From Adiantum capillus-veneris (Eukaryota > Streptophyta > Polypodiopsida > Polypodiales > Pteridaceae), in the NCBI GenBank assembly GCA_014529385.2, contig CM043968.1, positions 7,269,648 to 7,333,647 on the forward strand: a stretch of 64,000 nucleotides of DNA. Reading direction: 5' to 3'. The notes beneath the pieces were generated by a model. The model did no database searches. It saw only the letters and a program-made list of their open reading frames with translations, and had not been told where the DNA came from. This document shows positions 12,686 through 23,775 of this stretch, piece by piece. Numbering within the stretch: the first letter of the stretch is position 1; every line of letters starts with the position of its first letter. The position numbers and the translations under genes are program-made.

Positions 12686-13570
12686 GCTTGTGCAGCAACT
12701 ACAGAAGTCGACAGTGCAGTGTGGCACTACCGGCTTGGGCATATGAGTGCCAAAGGAATGCAAATCCTTCAAACAAAGAAGCTTCTACCAGGTTTGAAAG
12801 AAGTGGACTTAGAGTTCTGTGAAGATTGTGTTTATGGTAAACAAAAGAGGGTGAAATTTCAAAAATCAGGAAATGAAAGAAAAAATAAAAAACTTGAGTT
12901 AGTTCATTCTCATGTTTGGGGTCCTGCAAGTACACCATCACTTGGTGGCTCATTGTACTATGTAACATTCATAGACGAAGCGACTAGAAAAACATGGGTT
13001 TGTGTCATGAAGAATAAGTCCGATGTATTTTTCATATTTCAAAGGTGGAAAGCCTTTGTGGAGAATGAAACAGGTACCAAGGTTAAATGCTTCAGATTCG
13101 ACAATGGAGGTCAATATTGCAACGAAGCTTTTGAAAGCTTTTGTGCTAGCAATGGCATTCGGAGGCAAAGGACAACCCCAAGGACACCTCAACAAAATGG
13201 GATTTCAGAAAGGATGAACAAGACAATCATGGAGCGAGCACGAAGCATGCGGCTACATGCTGGCCTACCGCTTGAGCTTTGGGCGGAAGCTATAAGTACG
13301 TCTGTGTACTTAATCAATCGGTCACCCTCAACGGCATTGGATGGGGGAGTTCCAGAAGAGGCATGGACAGGTAAACCGGTGAATTATGCATTTCTCAAAG
13401 TGTTTGGGTGTGAGGCTTTCATGCACATAGATAGAAGCCTAAGATCAAAGCTAGATGCAAAGTCCAAAAAGTGTTTCTTCATTGGCTATGGAGAAGGTGA
13501 CTTTGGGTATCGCCTATGGAATCCTGAAGATGGTAAAATCTTAAGGAGTAGGGATGTAATTTTTAACTAA
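12686..13570 (+). pseudogene. Copia-2 integrase
   Basis: The HHCC zinc module is intact (WHYRLGHM then CEDCVYGKQ). The rve core follows. The first catalytic Asp, expected in a HSDVWGP context, is encoded CAT at 12911-12913, so it reads His. The second Asp is present in FDNGGQ and the Glu in NGISERMN. The copia-specific C-terminal segment (KVFGCEAF, GYGEGDFGYRLW, SRDVIF) is complete, ending in TAA at 13568-13570. The frame of 283 codons is open, but the Asp change alone should abolish strand transfer. Confidence 0.93.
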
Positions 13571-13576
13571 CAAAAT

Positions 13577-14507
13577 ATGTACAAATATTACTTGGAAAGA
13601 AATCAAACAAAAGAAACAGGTGATGAGTACATGGAGCTTGAGGACGATGAAGACTCAAGGACTGCAAACGGTGACAATGTGCAACAGCGTCAACCGAATG
13701 AGGAGCCTCAACCTATTCCCCGAAGATCTACAAGAGCAAGTAGACCTCCAGAAAGGTTTGTTCCTTCCTTCAACCATCTCTTGATCTCAGATTCTAGAGA
13801 GCTGGAATCATACAAAGAAGCTATGCAACATGAATCCAAAGAAGAATGGACGAAGAGCATGCAAGTGGAGATGGACTCACTACATCGTAACCAAACATGG
13901 GAATTGGTTGAGTTGCCTAAAGGTAAGCGGGCACTTCAAAACAAATGGGTGTACAAGGTGAAGGAAGAAGAAGGTGGGAAGAAAAGATACAAGTCTATGC
14001 TTGTGGTAAAAGGTTTTTCTCAAAAGAAAGGTATTGACTTCAATGAAATATTTTCTCCTGTTGTAAAAATGAACTCAATTAAGCCTTGTGGCTGCTCATG
14101 ATCTAAATCTTGAGCAAATGGATGTAAATACGGCATTCCCTCACGGTGACTTAGAGGAGGAAATCTACATGCTTCAACGAAAGAGGTATGAAGTAAAAGG
14201 TAAGGAGAAAATGGTTTGCATATTAAAGAAGAGCTTGTATGGTTTAAAGCAAGCATCAAGATAATGGTACTTGAAGTTTGATCGATGGATGTTGGATCAT
14301 GGATTCACAAGATGCAACTCGGATCACTGCGTCTACACGAAGAATTTGGGAGATGGGAAATTCATAATCCTAATGTTATATGTTGATGACATGTTGATTG
14401 CAAGTGCTAACATGCAGGACATCAAAGACCTAAAAGAGAAGCTGTCTAAATCTTTTTCAATGAAATATTTAGGTGCTGCAAAGAGGATACTTGGTATGAA
14501 AATATAA
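13577..14507 (+). pseudogene. Copia-2 reverse transcriptase
   Basis: Copia RT with its acidic N-terminal linker, then NKWVYKVK, a frameshift near 14090, MDVNTAFPHGDLEE (motif A), SLYGLKQASR, a TAA at 14262-14264 replacing Gln, and the catalytic YVDD at 14379-14390. A further TAA closes the segment at 14505-14507. The catalytic aspartates are retained, yet the reading frame is broken at least three times. Confidence 0.93.
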
Positions 14508-15340
14508 AGGGGCAGGATGAAGAAGACAATAAAGCTATCTCAAGAAGATTACATCAAGAAGGTACTAGAAAGGTTTGCAATGCAAAATGCAAAACCAGTT
14601 TCTACACCTTTGGCTGGTCACTTTAAACTAACGAAGGATATGTGTCCAAAGACACAAGAGGAGATAGCTTATATGTCTAAAGTTCCATATGTTGCAGCGG
14701 TAGGTTCTCTAATGTATGCTATGGTTTGGACAAGGCCAGACATTGCACATGCAGTGGGAGTTGTGAGTAGGTTCATGGACAACCCAGGTAAAGAGCATTG
14801 GCAAGCTGTGAAGTGGATACTTAGGTATCTAAAAGGGACAACAACAAATGCTTTGTATTTTGGAGGAACTGATATTTTTCTAGAAGGGTATGCTGATGCA
14901 GATATGGCAGGTGACAAAGATACTCGAAGGAGCACTACTGGCTATGTGTTCACGGTTGGAGGCACAGCAGTAACTAGGCTTCAAAGCTACAGAAAGTGGT
15001 TTCACTTTCTACCACGGAAGCAGAGTATGTAGCAATGACGGAGGCAAGCAAAGAAATTATGTGGCTTCATAGATTCTTAGAAGAGCTTGGATTCAAACAA
15101 GACAATTGTGTCTTGTACAGTGATAGACAAAGAACTATCCATCTTGCGAAGAACGCAGCCTTTCATTCAAGGACAAAGCACATTGAGGTGAGATATCACT
15201 TCATACGCACTCTTTTGGAAGAGGGGCAGCTAAAGCTAGGAAAGGTGCATACAAGTGAAAATCCTACAGACATGTTTACAAAGGTGGTCAACAAGGAGAA
15301 GTTGAGCTTTTGCTCATTCTCAAACGACATTCAAGGATAA
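14508..15340 (+). pseudogene. Copia-2 RT end and RNase H
   Basis: Begins with the RT-RNase H connection (VGSLMYAMVWTRPDIA) and continues into RNase H with YADADMAGD, RRSTTGYVF, LSTTEAEYVA and LAKNAAFHSRTKHIE. A frameshift near 14975-15000 splits it. The end shows the usual TDMFTK tail of copia polyproteins. In an active element it removes RNA from the RNA-DNA hybrid. Confidence 0.93.
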
Positions 15341-15387
15341 GAAGCCAGGATGGAAAGCAGTCACAGGTTTGGTTTTGAGATCAGTCT

Positions 15388-15400
15388 CCAAGTGGGAGAT
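15388..15400 (+). other. Copia-2 polypurine tract
   Basis: CCAAGTGGGAGAT directly precedes the 3' LTR. AGTGGGAGAT is the usual plus-strand primer context in Tork-type elements. Confidence 0.85.
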
Positions 15401-16121
15401 TGTTAAGTATGGAGCCTAATTTACCTTGTACTCTTCTATGGTAAAAGCGCACATTTGTAAGGCCTCCATTATGAGGATAAGCCATCGTGTGTGAAGGAAA
15501 ATCACTTGCTGGAAACCAAAATTTTCACGGCCAAAAATCAGGGGCAACTTTAGGGGCCTCGAGGGCGGAAGCCCCCGAGACTTTTTTTTTTCTTCGCCGA
15601 AATATTCCTTTTCGCCGGAATATTATGGCCGAACGGCGGCCGGAAAGTGGTCGAAAAACAACCGATCGGTTGGCCGGTGGTCGAATTCAAAAGCGGACTT
15701 GTCTTCTCAAGGGCGGCCACACATGGGCGGATTGAAGGGTCCGATTTGGACTTATCTACACAAGGGCAACTACACATGGCTGCCTCTCATGAGAAAGGGC
15801 AGCCCTTTTGGCCTATAAAAGGAGGCCATTTCTACACACATTTCATAGTGTGAAGTTGATGCAACAAGGTGAGTGTGAGGTGGTGAGAGTGAAGCAAGGC
15901 GGGAGCTCCATTAAGGGTACAATCCCTTTGTAAACTACTTCTTGTTTTGAAGTACTAAAGCCATTGAGTGGCTGCTTTCCCGTGGACATAGCCCACATTG
16001 GGTGAACCACGTATATCGTGTGTACTCTCTCTCTACTCTATAATCTCGTGTATGTAAATCTGTCTCTCTCCATTAAGTAATCTACTCAATTATCTATTTA
16101 GCTACCTCTTATTTTCTAACA
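15401..16121 (+). repeat. Copia-2 3' LTR
   Basis: 721 bp. It matches the 5' LTR but has an extra G-rich stretch around 15543-15585 (with an imperfect stem CTCGAGGGC/GCCCCCGAG) and a duplicated CGCCGGAATATT-like segment, while its CT run is shorter. Confidence 0.95.
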
Positions 16122-16126
16122 CTTTT

Positions 16127-17651
16127 GAGAGTATTGTTAAGAAACCAGAAACCACCTCATCACGAAGAAAACCGGGTGACACTAAAGTTAGTCGAGGGCT
16201 ACATGAGTCACTATTTCCAACAGACTGGTTTGAAGGACTCGGAACAGCATTAACTGCTAGGAGATCGGGAGTTGAACCAAATAGACGTGTCAGACCAGCT
16301 GATTTTTAGAAATGGGTCAGAAAATACAATGGATTTGAGGATCCATATGATGACCACTTAGCAAGCTTTAAGCAAGTGCTGAGAGCAAAATGTATATTTG
16401 ATTTCCATACTCAATGCGAGGGATTTGGAATGACACTAGAAGGAAAAGCATTGACATGGTTCCAAAACATTCAACCAAGGTCAATCATGGACTTAAATAC
16501 ATTAGCTCAAGGATTTGTAGTTTCTTGTTCCAAAACGGGGATCAAACATAATACGGTAGCTCAAATCTATAGTTTCAAACAGAAACAAGGAGAGTCTGTT
16601 AGGGATTGTGCAACTAGAATGAAGCAATACATTGCAAGATTCCCATAGCTAGAGATACCTACAGAAGAAAGACTAGTATCATTGTTTCTAGAGGGACTGT
16701 TAAACAAAGAGTTTCATGCTATATTGTATAGCAAGAAGCATGTGACCCTAGAAGAGTGTGTGTCACATGCTATTGACTTAGGAGACAATTGTGATATTTT
16801 CAATGAAAAAGATGTCCCTAAGGATAACCAAAGTGAGAAAATAGCATCCACCAAATCAACACAAGTGGGAACGCCTGCTGCAGCACCGTTTTCATCCATA
16901 GAAGACATGCTCAAAAGGATAAATGACATGATGAATAACATGCAAAAAGCACCTATGAGGGGACCAAAGCAAGGGATACCTCAACAAGGACAACCAATTA
17001 GGCCGCAGAAATAGTGTGCAATTAAGGGTAAATGGATCAACCATGAGACCAATGAGTGCTATTACCGACCAAAGTATGATGGGAATGTTTAATACGTGCC
17101 TATGAGACCACAAGGGCAACCCATGTACAAATATCAACCTAATATGGCCCTAGCTCAACGACCACCGATGGGTATGGAAAGACCTCAACCCGTGTTGGGT
17201 CAACAACCTCCATGTCTGGGACATAATGCAGTGCCTGTAAAGTATATGCATTCAGAGGGAGTCATAGATGAACAAGCACTAGTGCCTGTTACACCCTATG
17301 TTGAGCCTAGTCCATCTACAATAATGGTAGAAGGAGATTGGTATAATTCACATCCACCACCAATGGAAGAACCTGTGACTTATACTACACCAGAGCTTGC
17401 ACCAATGTACTATGTAGCTAATCAAGGTGTTAGACCTCCTATGGTAAGACCCATAATTAAGCCAAGAATTGGAAACTGTCATAACCAGTGCAGATGATCA
17501 TTGGAAAAATGAATGCCCAGAGCCTGACAAGAACCTCAAGCCAATTGAAGCTTATTGCATACAATGTTGCAAAAAGGGAGGACACCTCCCTGAGGATTGT
17601 CCTAAAAATCCTTTAAACAAGGGTAAAACAGTAGTGAACGTAGTCAAGTGA
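16127..17651 (+). pseudogene. Gypsy-1 gag, capsid part and zinc knuckles
   Basis: This continues the gag interrupted by Copia-2. The Retrotrans_gag-like helical domain includes KWVRKYNG, DHLASFKQVLRAK, EGKALTWFQ and KQKQGESVRDCATRMK. A proline/glutamine-rich segment follows (about 16960-17460), then two degenerate zinc knuckles: one with HWKNEC near 17495 and one with CIQCCKKGGHLPEDC near 17554-17598, which has one extra residue in the spacing. Stops occur at 16306, 16646, 17012 and elsewhere. The right-edge gypsy element shows the same capsid start. Confidence 0.88.
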
Positions 17652-18760
17652 TACCGATTGTTCCAATCAAGGTAATCACCAGAGCCTAGGCTAAGAAAAA
17701 GAAACATAACTCCTCTAAAGACCCGGAGAATACAAGAATTTCCTCTCAAAAGACCAAGAGAAGCAGAAACAAAAAGTATGAGATGAGAAAACAAAAACAA
17801 AGGGATGAAATCGAGGAGAAAGCAAAGAAACTATTTTAAGAAAAAGTAAAAGAAACTGGAAGCAAAATCAAAGAAACCACCATGAAATCTGGAGAATCAA
17901 TTTTGGTAGACAAAATTTTTTAGCCAATTAATGCAGCTTCGGAAGCTTACCAGGCGGGACTTAAAGCAAGCCAAAACATGGAAAACAAATGGAAAAACTA
18001 TCCTTCTCCGGGCATGGGAGCAGCTAAGCTTAAAGCTTATCAAAATTTGGTAAGAATTACTCAAGAGATGCTAGAAAAACAAAAACCCAAGTTCGAAACT
18101 ATGGCAAAACCTGAAGAGCTTGTGGTAGGAACAAGTAAAGAAAAATCCAAAGTGGTGGTAGAACCCCACCTTGAAACAAAAGAGCCAGAACTTATAGTGC
18201 CGGACAGCGAAGATGCCTTAGACGGAATTCCATTTGTAGAAGAAGACCGGCCAGGATAGTTGTGGGAAAAAGTTAGAGAGATTAATGATGGGAGCCTAAC
18301 TCTGAAGTGAGCTCCTATAGAGGAAGTTTGGTTAGACAATCTACCACCTGATATTGACATGGATGTACAATCCTTGTATGGGGATTGCGGATCTGAAGCT
18401 TTAGGAATGTCTAAACCATTGACTTTGAAAACATTACCCTCTTACTTGGGAGATAACGAAGATGAATCCATAGTGTGTAAAACCACTCAGATAAAGAGAG
18501 CGGAACAGACCCTAGAGGTAGACAACATCCATTCAATCATGTCTTACACCCATCCAATACACTCTTACTTTAGGAGAACTGTTAAAAATCAGACCATATT
18601 TATGGAATGATCTACAGAAAACTCTGGACAAGGTGGGGATAATAGAGCTAATTGCAAAAAAATTGGGAAAATGGAAACACAAATTGGATAACAAAGAGAT
18701 TCATTCTGTTCCAATGAACAAAGTTGGAGATTACTAGGAAGGGAAAGAAGGAAACACAAC
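17652..18760 (+). pseudogene. Gypsy-1 gag-protease linker region
   Basis: A Lys/Glu-rich, probably helical and acidic region in broken frames (clearest at 17978-18259 and 18359-18610). It lies between zinc knuckles and protease in the direction of the polyprotein. No domain recognised. Confidence 0.55.
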
Positions 18761-18767
18761 CCTTCCA

Positions 18768-19061
18768 GTGAAATATAATGACATAGAAACCATGGCAATA
18801 CTGGATAGTGGAGCAGGCATAGCCATAGCCACGAAAGCAGTATGGGAATCATGGGGACAACCAGCCAATAGAAAAAATCAAATGAAATTGCATTTGGTTG
18901 ATGGACACATCGAAAGACCCTTAGGACTGCTTGAAAAAGTTTATTCCTTTGGGTTTGAATATCAACACACTTTTGCCATGGTAGACTTTGGAAAGAAACT
19001 CAATTACAAAATTATATTGGAAAGACTTGTCATGCGACAAATACAACTTATCCAGGATTAG
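18768..19061 (+). pseudogene. Gypsy-1 first retropepsin-like domain
   Basis: The frame reads MAILDSGAG with the DSG starting at 18804. Hydrophobic beta-strand-like segments follow, ending with HTFAMVDFG and YKIILERLVMRQ, the usual flap and ILG-type end of retropepsins. In an active element it cleaves the polyprotein in the particle. It is open for 97 codons and ends at TAG. Position before RT is normal for gypsy elements. Confidence 0.75.
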
Positions 19062-20170
19062 GAAAACAATTATTTGTACTTGAAGCAAGTGGGATCAGTA
19101 ACAAGATGTCATGAAAACGCCCATACAAGAATTCGATTCAGTCTCTTCGGCTGAAACTAAGCTCCCATCTTGGTTGAACAAGGACACACTTATTTGGTTG
19201 TGCGGAGCCTCAGAAAATGGGAGTTTAAAACGAGAAGATTGTATCTTAGAAAGGGGTTGCACATACGAAAGCCTATGTACCTGAACCCTTTCCAGAGAAT
19301 TTGTTTGAGCCATTTGAGTGGACTCAAATTTTAGCAACAATGGATGTATGTGTAAATACGTCTATGCCTACTCAATTTTGCAATGAGGACGGCTATGGCA
19401 TAATTCCCATACAAATGATTTCAACCCTTCACATCAAAGACCAAATTCAAGTCTCTTTAGACCTCTACTATGATGCAGGAGATGAGTTTGAAGAACATTC
19501 TGCTACCTCATATGATTTGGGGTCAGAAAAAGAACATGTGAGAGCTAAACTACTCATGAAAGGAGGAGAGGAAAAGTTTTTTGACTTTCCTAATCAGAAA
19601 CCAAGAAGACAAAAATGGTATAGATGAAAAAGAGACACGAAAAACTTGATAGCTAGACCTATGCCATCAGTCTCTAGTAGAATATAGTTCCTTATGCAGA
19701 TAGATGCACATGATTGTGTCAAGGACAAAATCCCTGGTAGATATCCTTTAAACGAAAAACAGAAAATATCAAAAACATCGGGAAAAACAAGATAGGGAAC
19801 TCAAGAAACACCTAAATACCAGGACAAGGATTCAACCATGACACGAGTTGAACGGAAGAAGAAATATCAAGAGTTTAAAAAAGCTCTAAAGGAGATATAT
19901 ACAACGGAAATGGAAACCACTCAAGGGGGATGGTAAAGATATAATGATTGTTCCATCCCATTACAAGAAAATTACTCTCCAAGATCAAAAAATCATAGTC
20001 GAACAACTTGTCAGGGAACAACGAAAACAGGGCGAGTCCTACGAAGGACCTGAAAATGCAAAAAAGATAGATCTGGCTGAACCAGAAGAAGAGCCTAGAC
20101 CTGCCTACATTGCAAATGACATAACGGAAGAAGAGGATTTGTTAATCTTACTGAAAGAATACTGAGATAT
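19062..20170 (+). pseudogene. Gypsy-1 protease-RT linker
   Basis: Broken frames at 19301-19627 and 19944-20165 with acidic, Lys-rich text. The end, with LILLKEY, is the usual approach to gypsy reverse transcriptase. No separate domain recognised. Confidence 0.5.
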
Positions 20171-21076
20171 CTTTGCTTGGTCTTATAAGGATCTCAAGGG
20201 TGTTGATCCAAAAATCTGCCAACATACCATACCCAAAAGAGATGATGCAAAACCAAGTAGACAGAGGCCATACACATATAATGAAACATTTGCCAAAAAG
20301 ATTGAAGAAGAGATTGAAAAGCTAAAGGAAGCCTAATTCATTTATGAAATTGAACACACAAATTGGGTGTCTCCAATTGTGGTAGTGCCCAAGAAAAATG
20401 GAAAACTAAGAGTGTGTGTCAATCTCAAGAAAGTGAATGCAGCTACCATTAGAGACAACTTTACTCTTCCAATCACTGAGCATGTTTTAGAATGAGTAGA
20501 AGGAAAATAAGCTTACAGCTTTTTAGATGGATTTTTGGGATACAATCAACTTTTGGTTGAGCCTAAAGGTCGGTATAAAACTATCTTTGCAATTGAATGG
20601 GGTATTTTTGTCTATCGGGTTATGCCTTTTGGGTTAACTAATGCTCCTGCCACCTTCCAAAGATTGATGAGCTATGATTTTAAAGAATATCCTTGGAATT
20701 TCTTGGAAATATATATGGATGATCTATGTGTACATTCATCAATCCAGGATGATCATTTTGAACATGGCAAAACGGTATTCGAAAAATGTAGACTTTATAG
20801 GATTTGCCTAAATCTTGAAAAGTGCACATTTATAAGTAAACAAGGAAAAATTATTGGACATATAGTGTCTAAAAACGGCATAGCTACTGATATGGATAAA
20901 ATTCATGTTATTGTTGATTTGCCTAGACCGACAACAGTCAAAGGGGTTCAAACCTTCATGGGACATTGTGGATATTACAGACGGTTTATTTACATGTATG
21001 CCATAATTGCAAAACCCATGTATAGCTTGATTACACACTTTGAATGGACTGATGATTTTGTGAATAATCCTTCATG
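20171..21076 (+). pseudogene. Gypsy-1 reverse transcriptase
   Basis: All main gypsy RT blocks are visible: WVSPIVVVPKKNGKLRVCV, NAATIRDNFTLP, a block GYNQLLVEP with FLDGFLGYNQ replacing the usual FLDxxxGYxQ, VMPFGLTNAPATFQRLM and the catalytic YMDD at 20712-20723, then FISKQGKIIGHIVSKNGI and FMGHCGYYRRFI. Stops at about 20335, 20494 and 20509 interrupt the N-terminal half, while 20535-21077 is open. Polymerises DNA on the element RNA in the cytoplasmic particle. Confidence 0.94.
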
Positions 21077-21757
21077 AAGCTTAAGCAAGCTCTCACTTCA
21101 GCTCCAATATTGAAAGCACCAGATTGGAATAAGATCTTCTACACACATGTAGATGCTTCCAATTTTGCCATCGGATGCATACTAGCTCAACCAGGAGATG
21201 GAAATTTTGATTTTCCTAAATCTTATGCTAGCTGACAATTGAATATGGCATAGACAAACTATACCACCACCAAAAGGGAAGGATTAGGAATGATCTATGC
21301 CATCAAAAAGTATAGACATTACCTATTAGCACACAAATTTGTGTTCTTTGTGGACCACCGAGCCTTATTGTACTTGGTCAACAAGCCATGTAACACTGGA
21401 AGAACAGTAAGATGGTTCATCATTCTTCTAGAATTTGATTTCATTGTAGTTGTGAAAAAGGGCACCACTCATCAAAGAGCAGATCATTTGTCAAGGATTG
21501 TTTTAGGAGAACCACCCAAGGGAGTAGACGATGATCTACCAGATGCATATCTGTTCTCCGTGGAAATGATACCTCGATGGTTAGAAAATATGGTACCATT
21601 GATGACCATAGCTCAAGTGGATTTGCAAAGACCACTTCCTATTACAATCGGATTAATTGAACAATTGACTATGTATCAGTTACTAGTTGGAAGGTTGTAC
21701 AAAAGAAATCGAGATGGAATGCTATTGTTGTGTATTAAACTTGTAGAGAAAATTTAA
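21077..21757 (+). pseudogene. Gypsy-1 RNase H
   Basis: Gypsy-type RNase H: HVDASNFAIG, an interrupted middle with stops, TTKREGLGMIYAIKKYRHYLL, DHRALLYLVNKP and HQRADHLSRI. The Asp-Glu-Asp catalytic set can be traced across two frames. The tail to 21757 leads into the integrase. A frameshift near 21070 and stops near 21235 and 21252 break it. Confidence 0.9.
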
Positions 21758-22990
21758 TACCTAAGTCAAGCACATATTACCATAGTAGGACTTCACTTTG
21801 CGGAAGACCAAACTATGCGACAAATCTTGAGACTTGGAGTATTTTGGTCAACTATGAGGAGTGATGTTCATTCTTTCGTGAAAAATTGTCTTCAACGTCA
21901 AAAACAAACACCCATACCTCATGTGACATTGTTCCAAATGTCACCTGCTCCTAAGTGGAGTAACTATCTAGTTACTTACTTATCAAGCCGAACATTTCTT
22001 GAGGATATGAGTAAACACCGTCAAAGAGCAATTGAAACGGAAGCAAGAGACTATGCTCTTCTTCAAAACCAATTGTATCGAAGAGGCAAGGATCAACACT
22101 TGCGTCTTTGTGAAAATGAAAACGAATACATTTCTATTATTGAACAAGTACATGCTGGATTAGCTGGAGGTCACTTTTCTAGTGAGACCACTGCAAGAGC
22201 AGGCATATGGTGGCCAACACTTTTTGCGGATGCCAAAGGAATATATTTGAAGGTGTGATGCATGTCAACAAGAAAAAATGCAAACCTGTGTAGATAGCAT
22301 GCCCTTAAGACCAATGATGGGGGCTAGAGCTTTCACAAAATGGGATATAGATTTTGTTGGGCCAATGCAGCCACCTGCTTATAGAACCCAAGCTCAATAT
22401 ATCATTGTAGCTATGGACTATTTGACCAAGTGGACCGAGGCAGAACCACAGCCGCATTCTTATATAAGTATGTGTCCACAAGATATGGACTGCCAATAGA
22501 AATTGTCAATGATAGGGGAACCATTTCCTCAATGAGGTAATTGAGTATTTGCTTAATGAATTTATCGTCATCCATGACAAATCGGCTCCCTATTATCCAC
22601 AAGCAAATGGACAAGCTGAGCATACAAATAAAATTCTTAGCTCGGTATTGACTAAAGTGGTTAGTTCAGGATGGACAGATTGGGAAATGAATCTCCATGC
22701 TGCTCTATGGGCTTATTGAGTTTCATTCAAAATAGCTTTAAATGCTACACCCTTTAACCTTGTTTATGGTCTTAATGCAATACTGCCAATAGATTTCTAT
22801 TGCCGACACTAAGGGTAGCTAAGAATCTTGAGTGGACTGGACATGAATTGTCAGAGAGACTTGAAGATTTAGAAAAACTTGATGAGCAAAGGCTAACTTC
22901 TGTAGCTCACATCTATGCACAAAAGCGGAAACAAAAATAGTTTTTTGATTCCCATCTAATTACAAAAATCTCCCAAAAAGGGGACTTAGT
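21758..22990 (+). pseudogene. Gypsy-1 integrase with two zinc-binding-like modules
   Basis: An HHCC-like module near 21770-21900 (GLHFAEDQTMRQIL, FWSTMRSDVHSFVKNC) is followed about 240 bp later by a second, more canonical one near 22150-22270 (HAGLAGGHFSSETTARAG, WWPTLFADAK, then CMS in another frame). The rve core includes WDIDFVGP and AMDYLTKWTEAEP, NDRG, and HTNKILSS with ALWAY. Many stops and frameshifts interrupt it. It would insert the element DNA in the nucleus. The two-module arrangement is unusual. Confidence 0.85.
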
Positions 22991-23088
22991 TTTAGTCTAT
23001 TTCCCTTAAGCAACACATTCCTAAGTTTAAGAAAAAGGAAAACGGACCATTTGTCATTGAAGATGTATCTCCAAGTGGCGTAGTTAAG

Positions 23089-23775
23089 TTGTCCACCCTA
23101 GATGGTGAACCAATGGCTAATTTGATTACTGGATGTTGTTTAAAGAAGTACAATTTGCCGCTAGCTAATGAATTGTTAGAAAGAATGCATGCAGCCAAAC
23201 AACGAAAGATAAAACGACAACAGGTTATTGATGAAGACCAAGAAGAAGCTCGGCTTCAAGTACTCAAACAAAAGGCTTCTCTCAAGAACCAACAAATACC
23301 TATTCCCATCAACACTCTGGAACTAGCTGACCGACAATGGGAATTACAGAAAGGTGCAGAGTCAGCAGATGATGAATGGTTAGATGGAATGGACCTTCGC
23401 ATCAAAGTACAACTGAACAATCATAGCACAAATGCATTGGTTGATATAGGAGCTCGAGTAAATGCAGTCAATTATTCCACGTACAAGAAAGCAACAAGTC
23501 AGTCTTTGACAGCCGGAATAGCGACTATTAAAGGATGCAACTAGAACCCCACACGAATATTGAGAGTAGTCAACTTAAATGTGACAGTACATGGATGTTC
23601 ATGCCCTCATCAATTGGTATGCTTATCAGATGAATACATGAATGAAACAATGATTCTTGGAATCTCATGGATACGGATGTACAAGGCAGTACTAGATTGG
23701 GATACCAACCAGCTCAAACTATCACCTAAAGACGGACAACTCATTGTTCCAATTGCACCAAGCAAGGAGGAATAA
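23089..23775 (+). pseudogene. Gypsy-1 second retropepsin-like domain after integrase
   Basis: A 151-codon frame plus a 71-codon continuation, separated by one TAG. The N-terminal third is Lys/Gln-rich. The C-terminal part reads LNNHSTNALVDIGARVNAV (DIG starting at 23443, where retropepsins have DTG or DSG), then VNLNVTVHGC, HQLVCLSD and MILGISWIRMYKAVLDW, a segment that resembles the ILG...W end of retropepsin folds. The region lies downstream of integrase, not at the usual place before RT. It may be a second aspartic protease or a structural relic of one. Confidence 0.65.

Larger units (their letters stand above)
10709..16121 (+). mobile_element. Copia-2: Tork/Tnt1-like Ty1/copia element nested in Gypsy-1
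   Basis: 5.4 kb, flanked by CTTTT at 10704-10708 and 16122-16126. LTRs of 690 bp (10709-11398) and 721 bp (15401-16121) begin TGTTAAGTATGGAG and end CTAACA. The internal region has the copia order gag, protease, integrase, reverse transcriptase, RNase H. The LTRs are visibly more alike than those of Gypsy-1, consistent with this being the youngest insertion of the nest. The coding region is inactivated by several stops and frameshifts. Confidence 0.96.

Noticed and set aside
15550-15777. Frames within the Copia-2 LTRs (both strands, both LTRs)
   Set aside because: The LTR is non-coding in this family; the frames differ between the two LTR copies because of indels.
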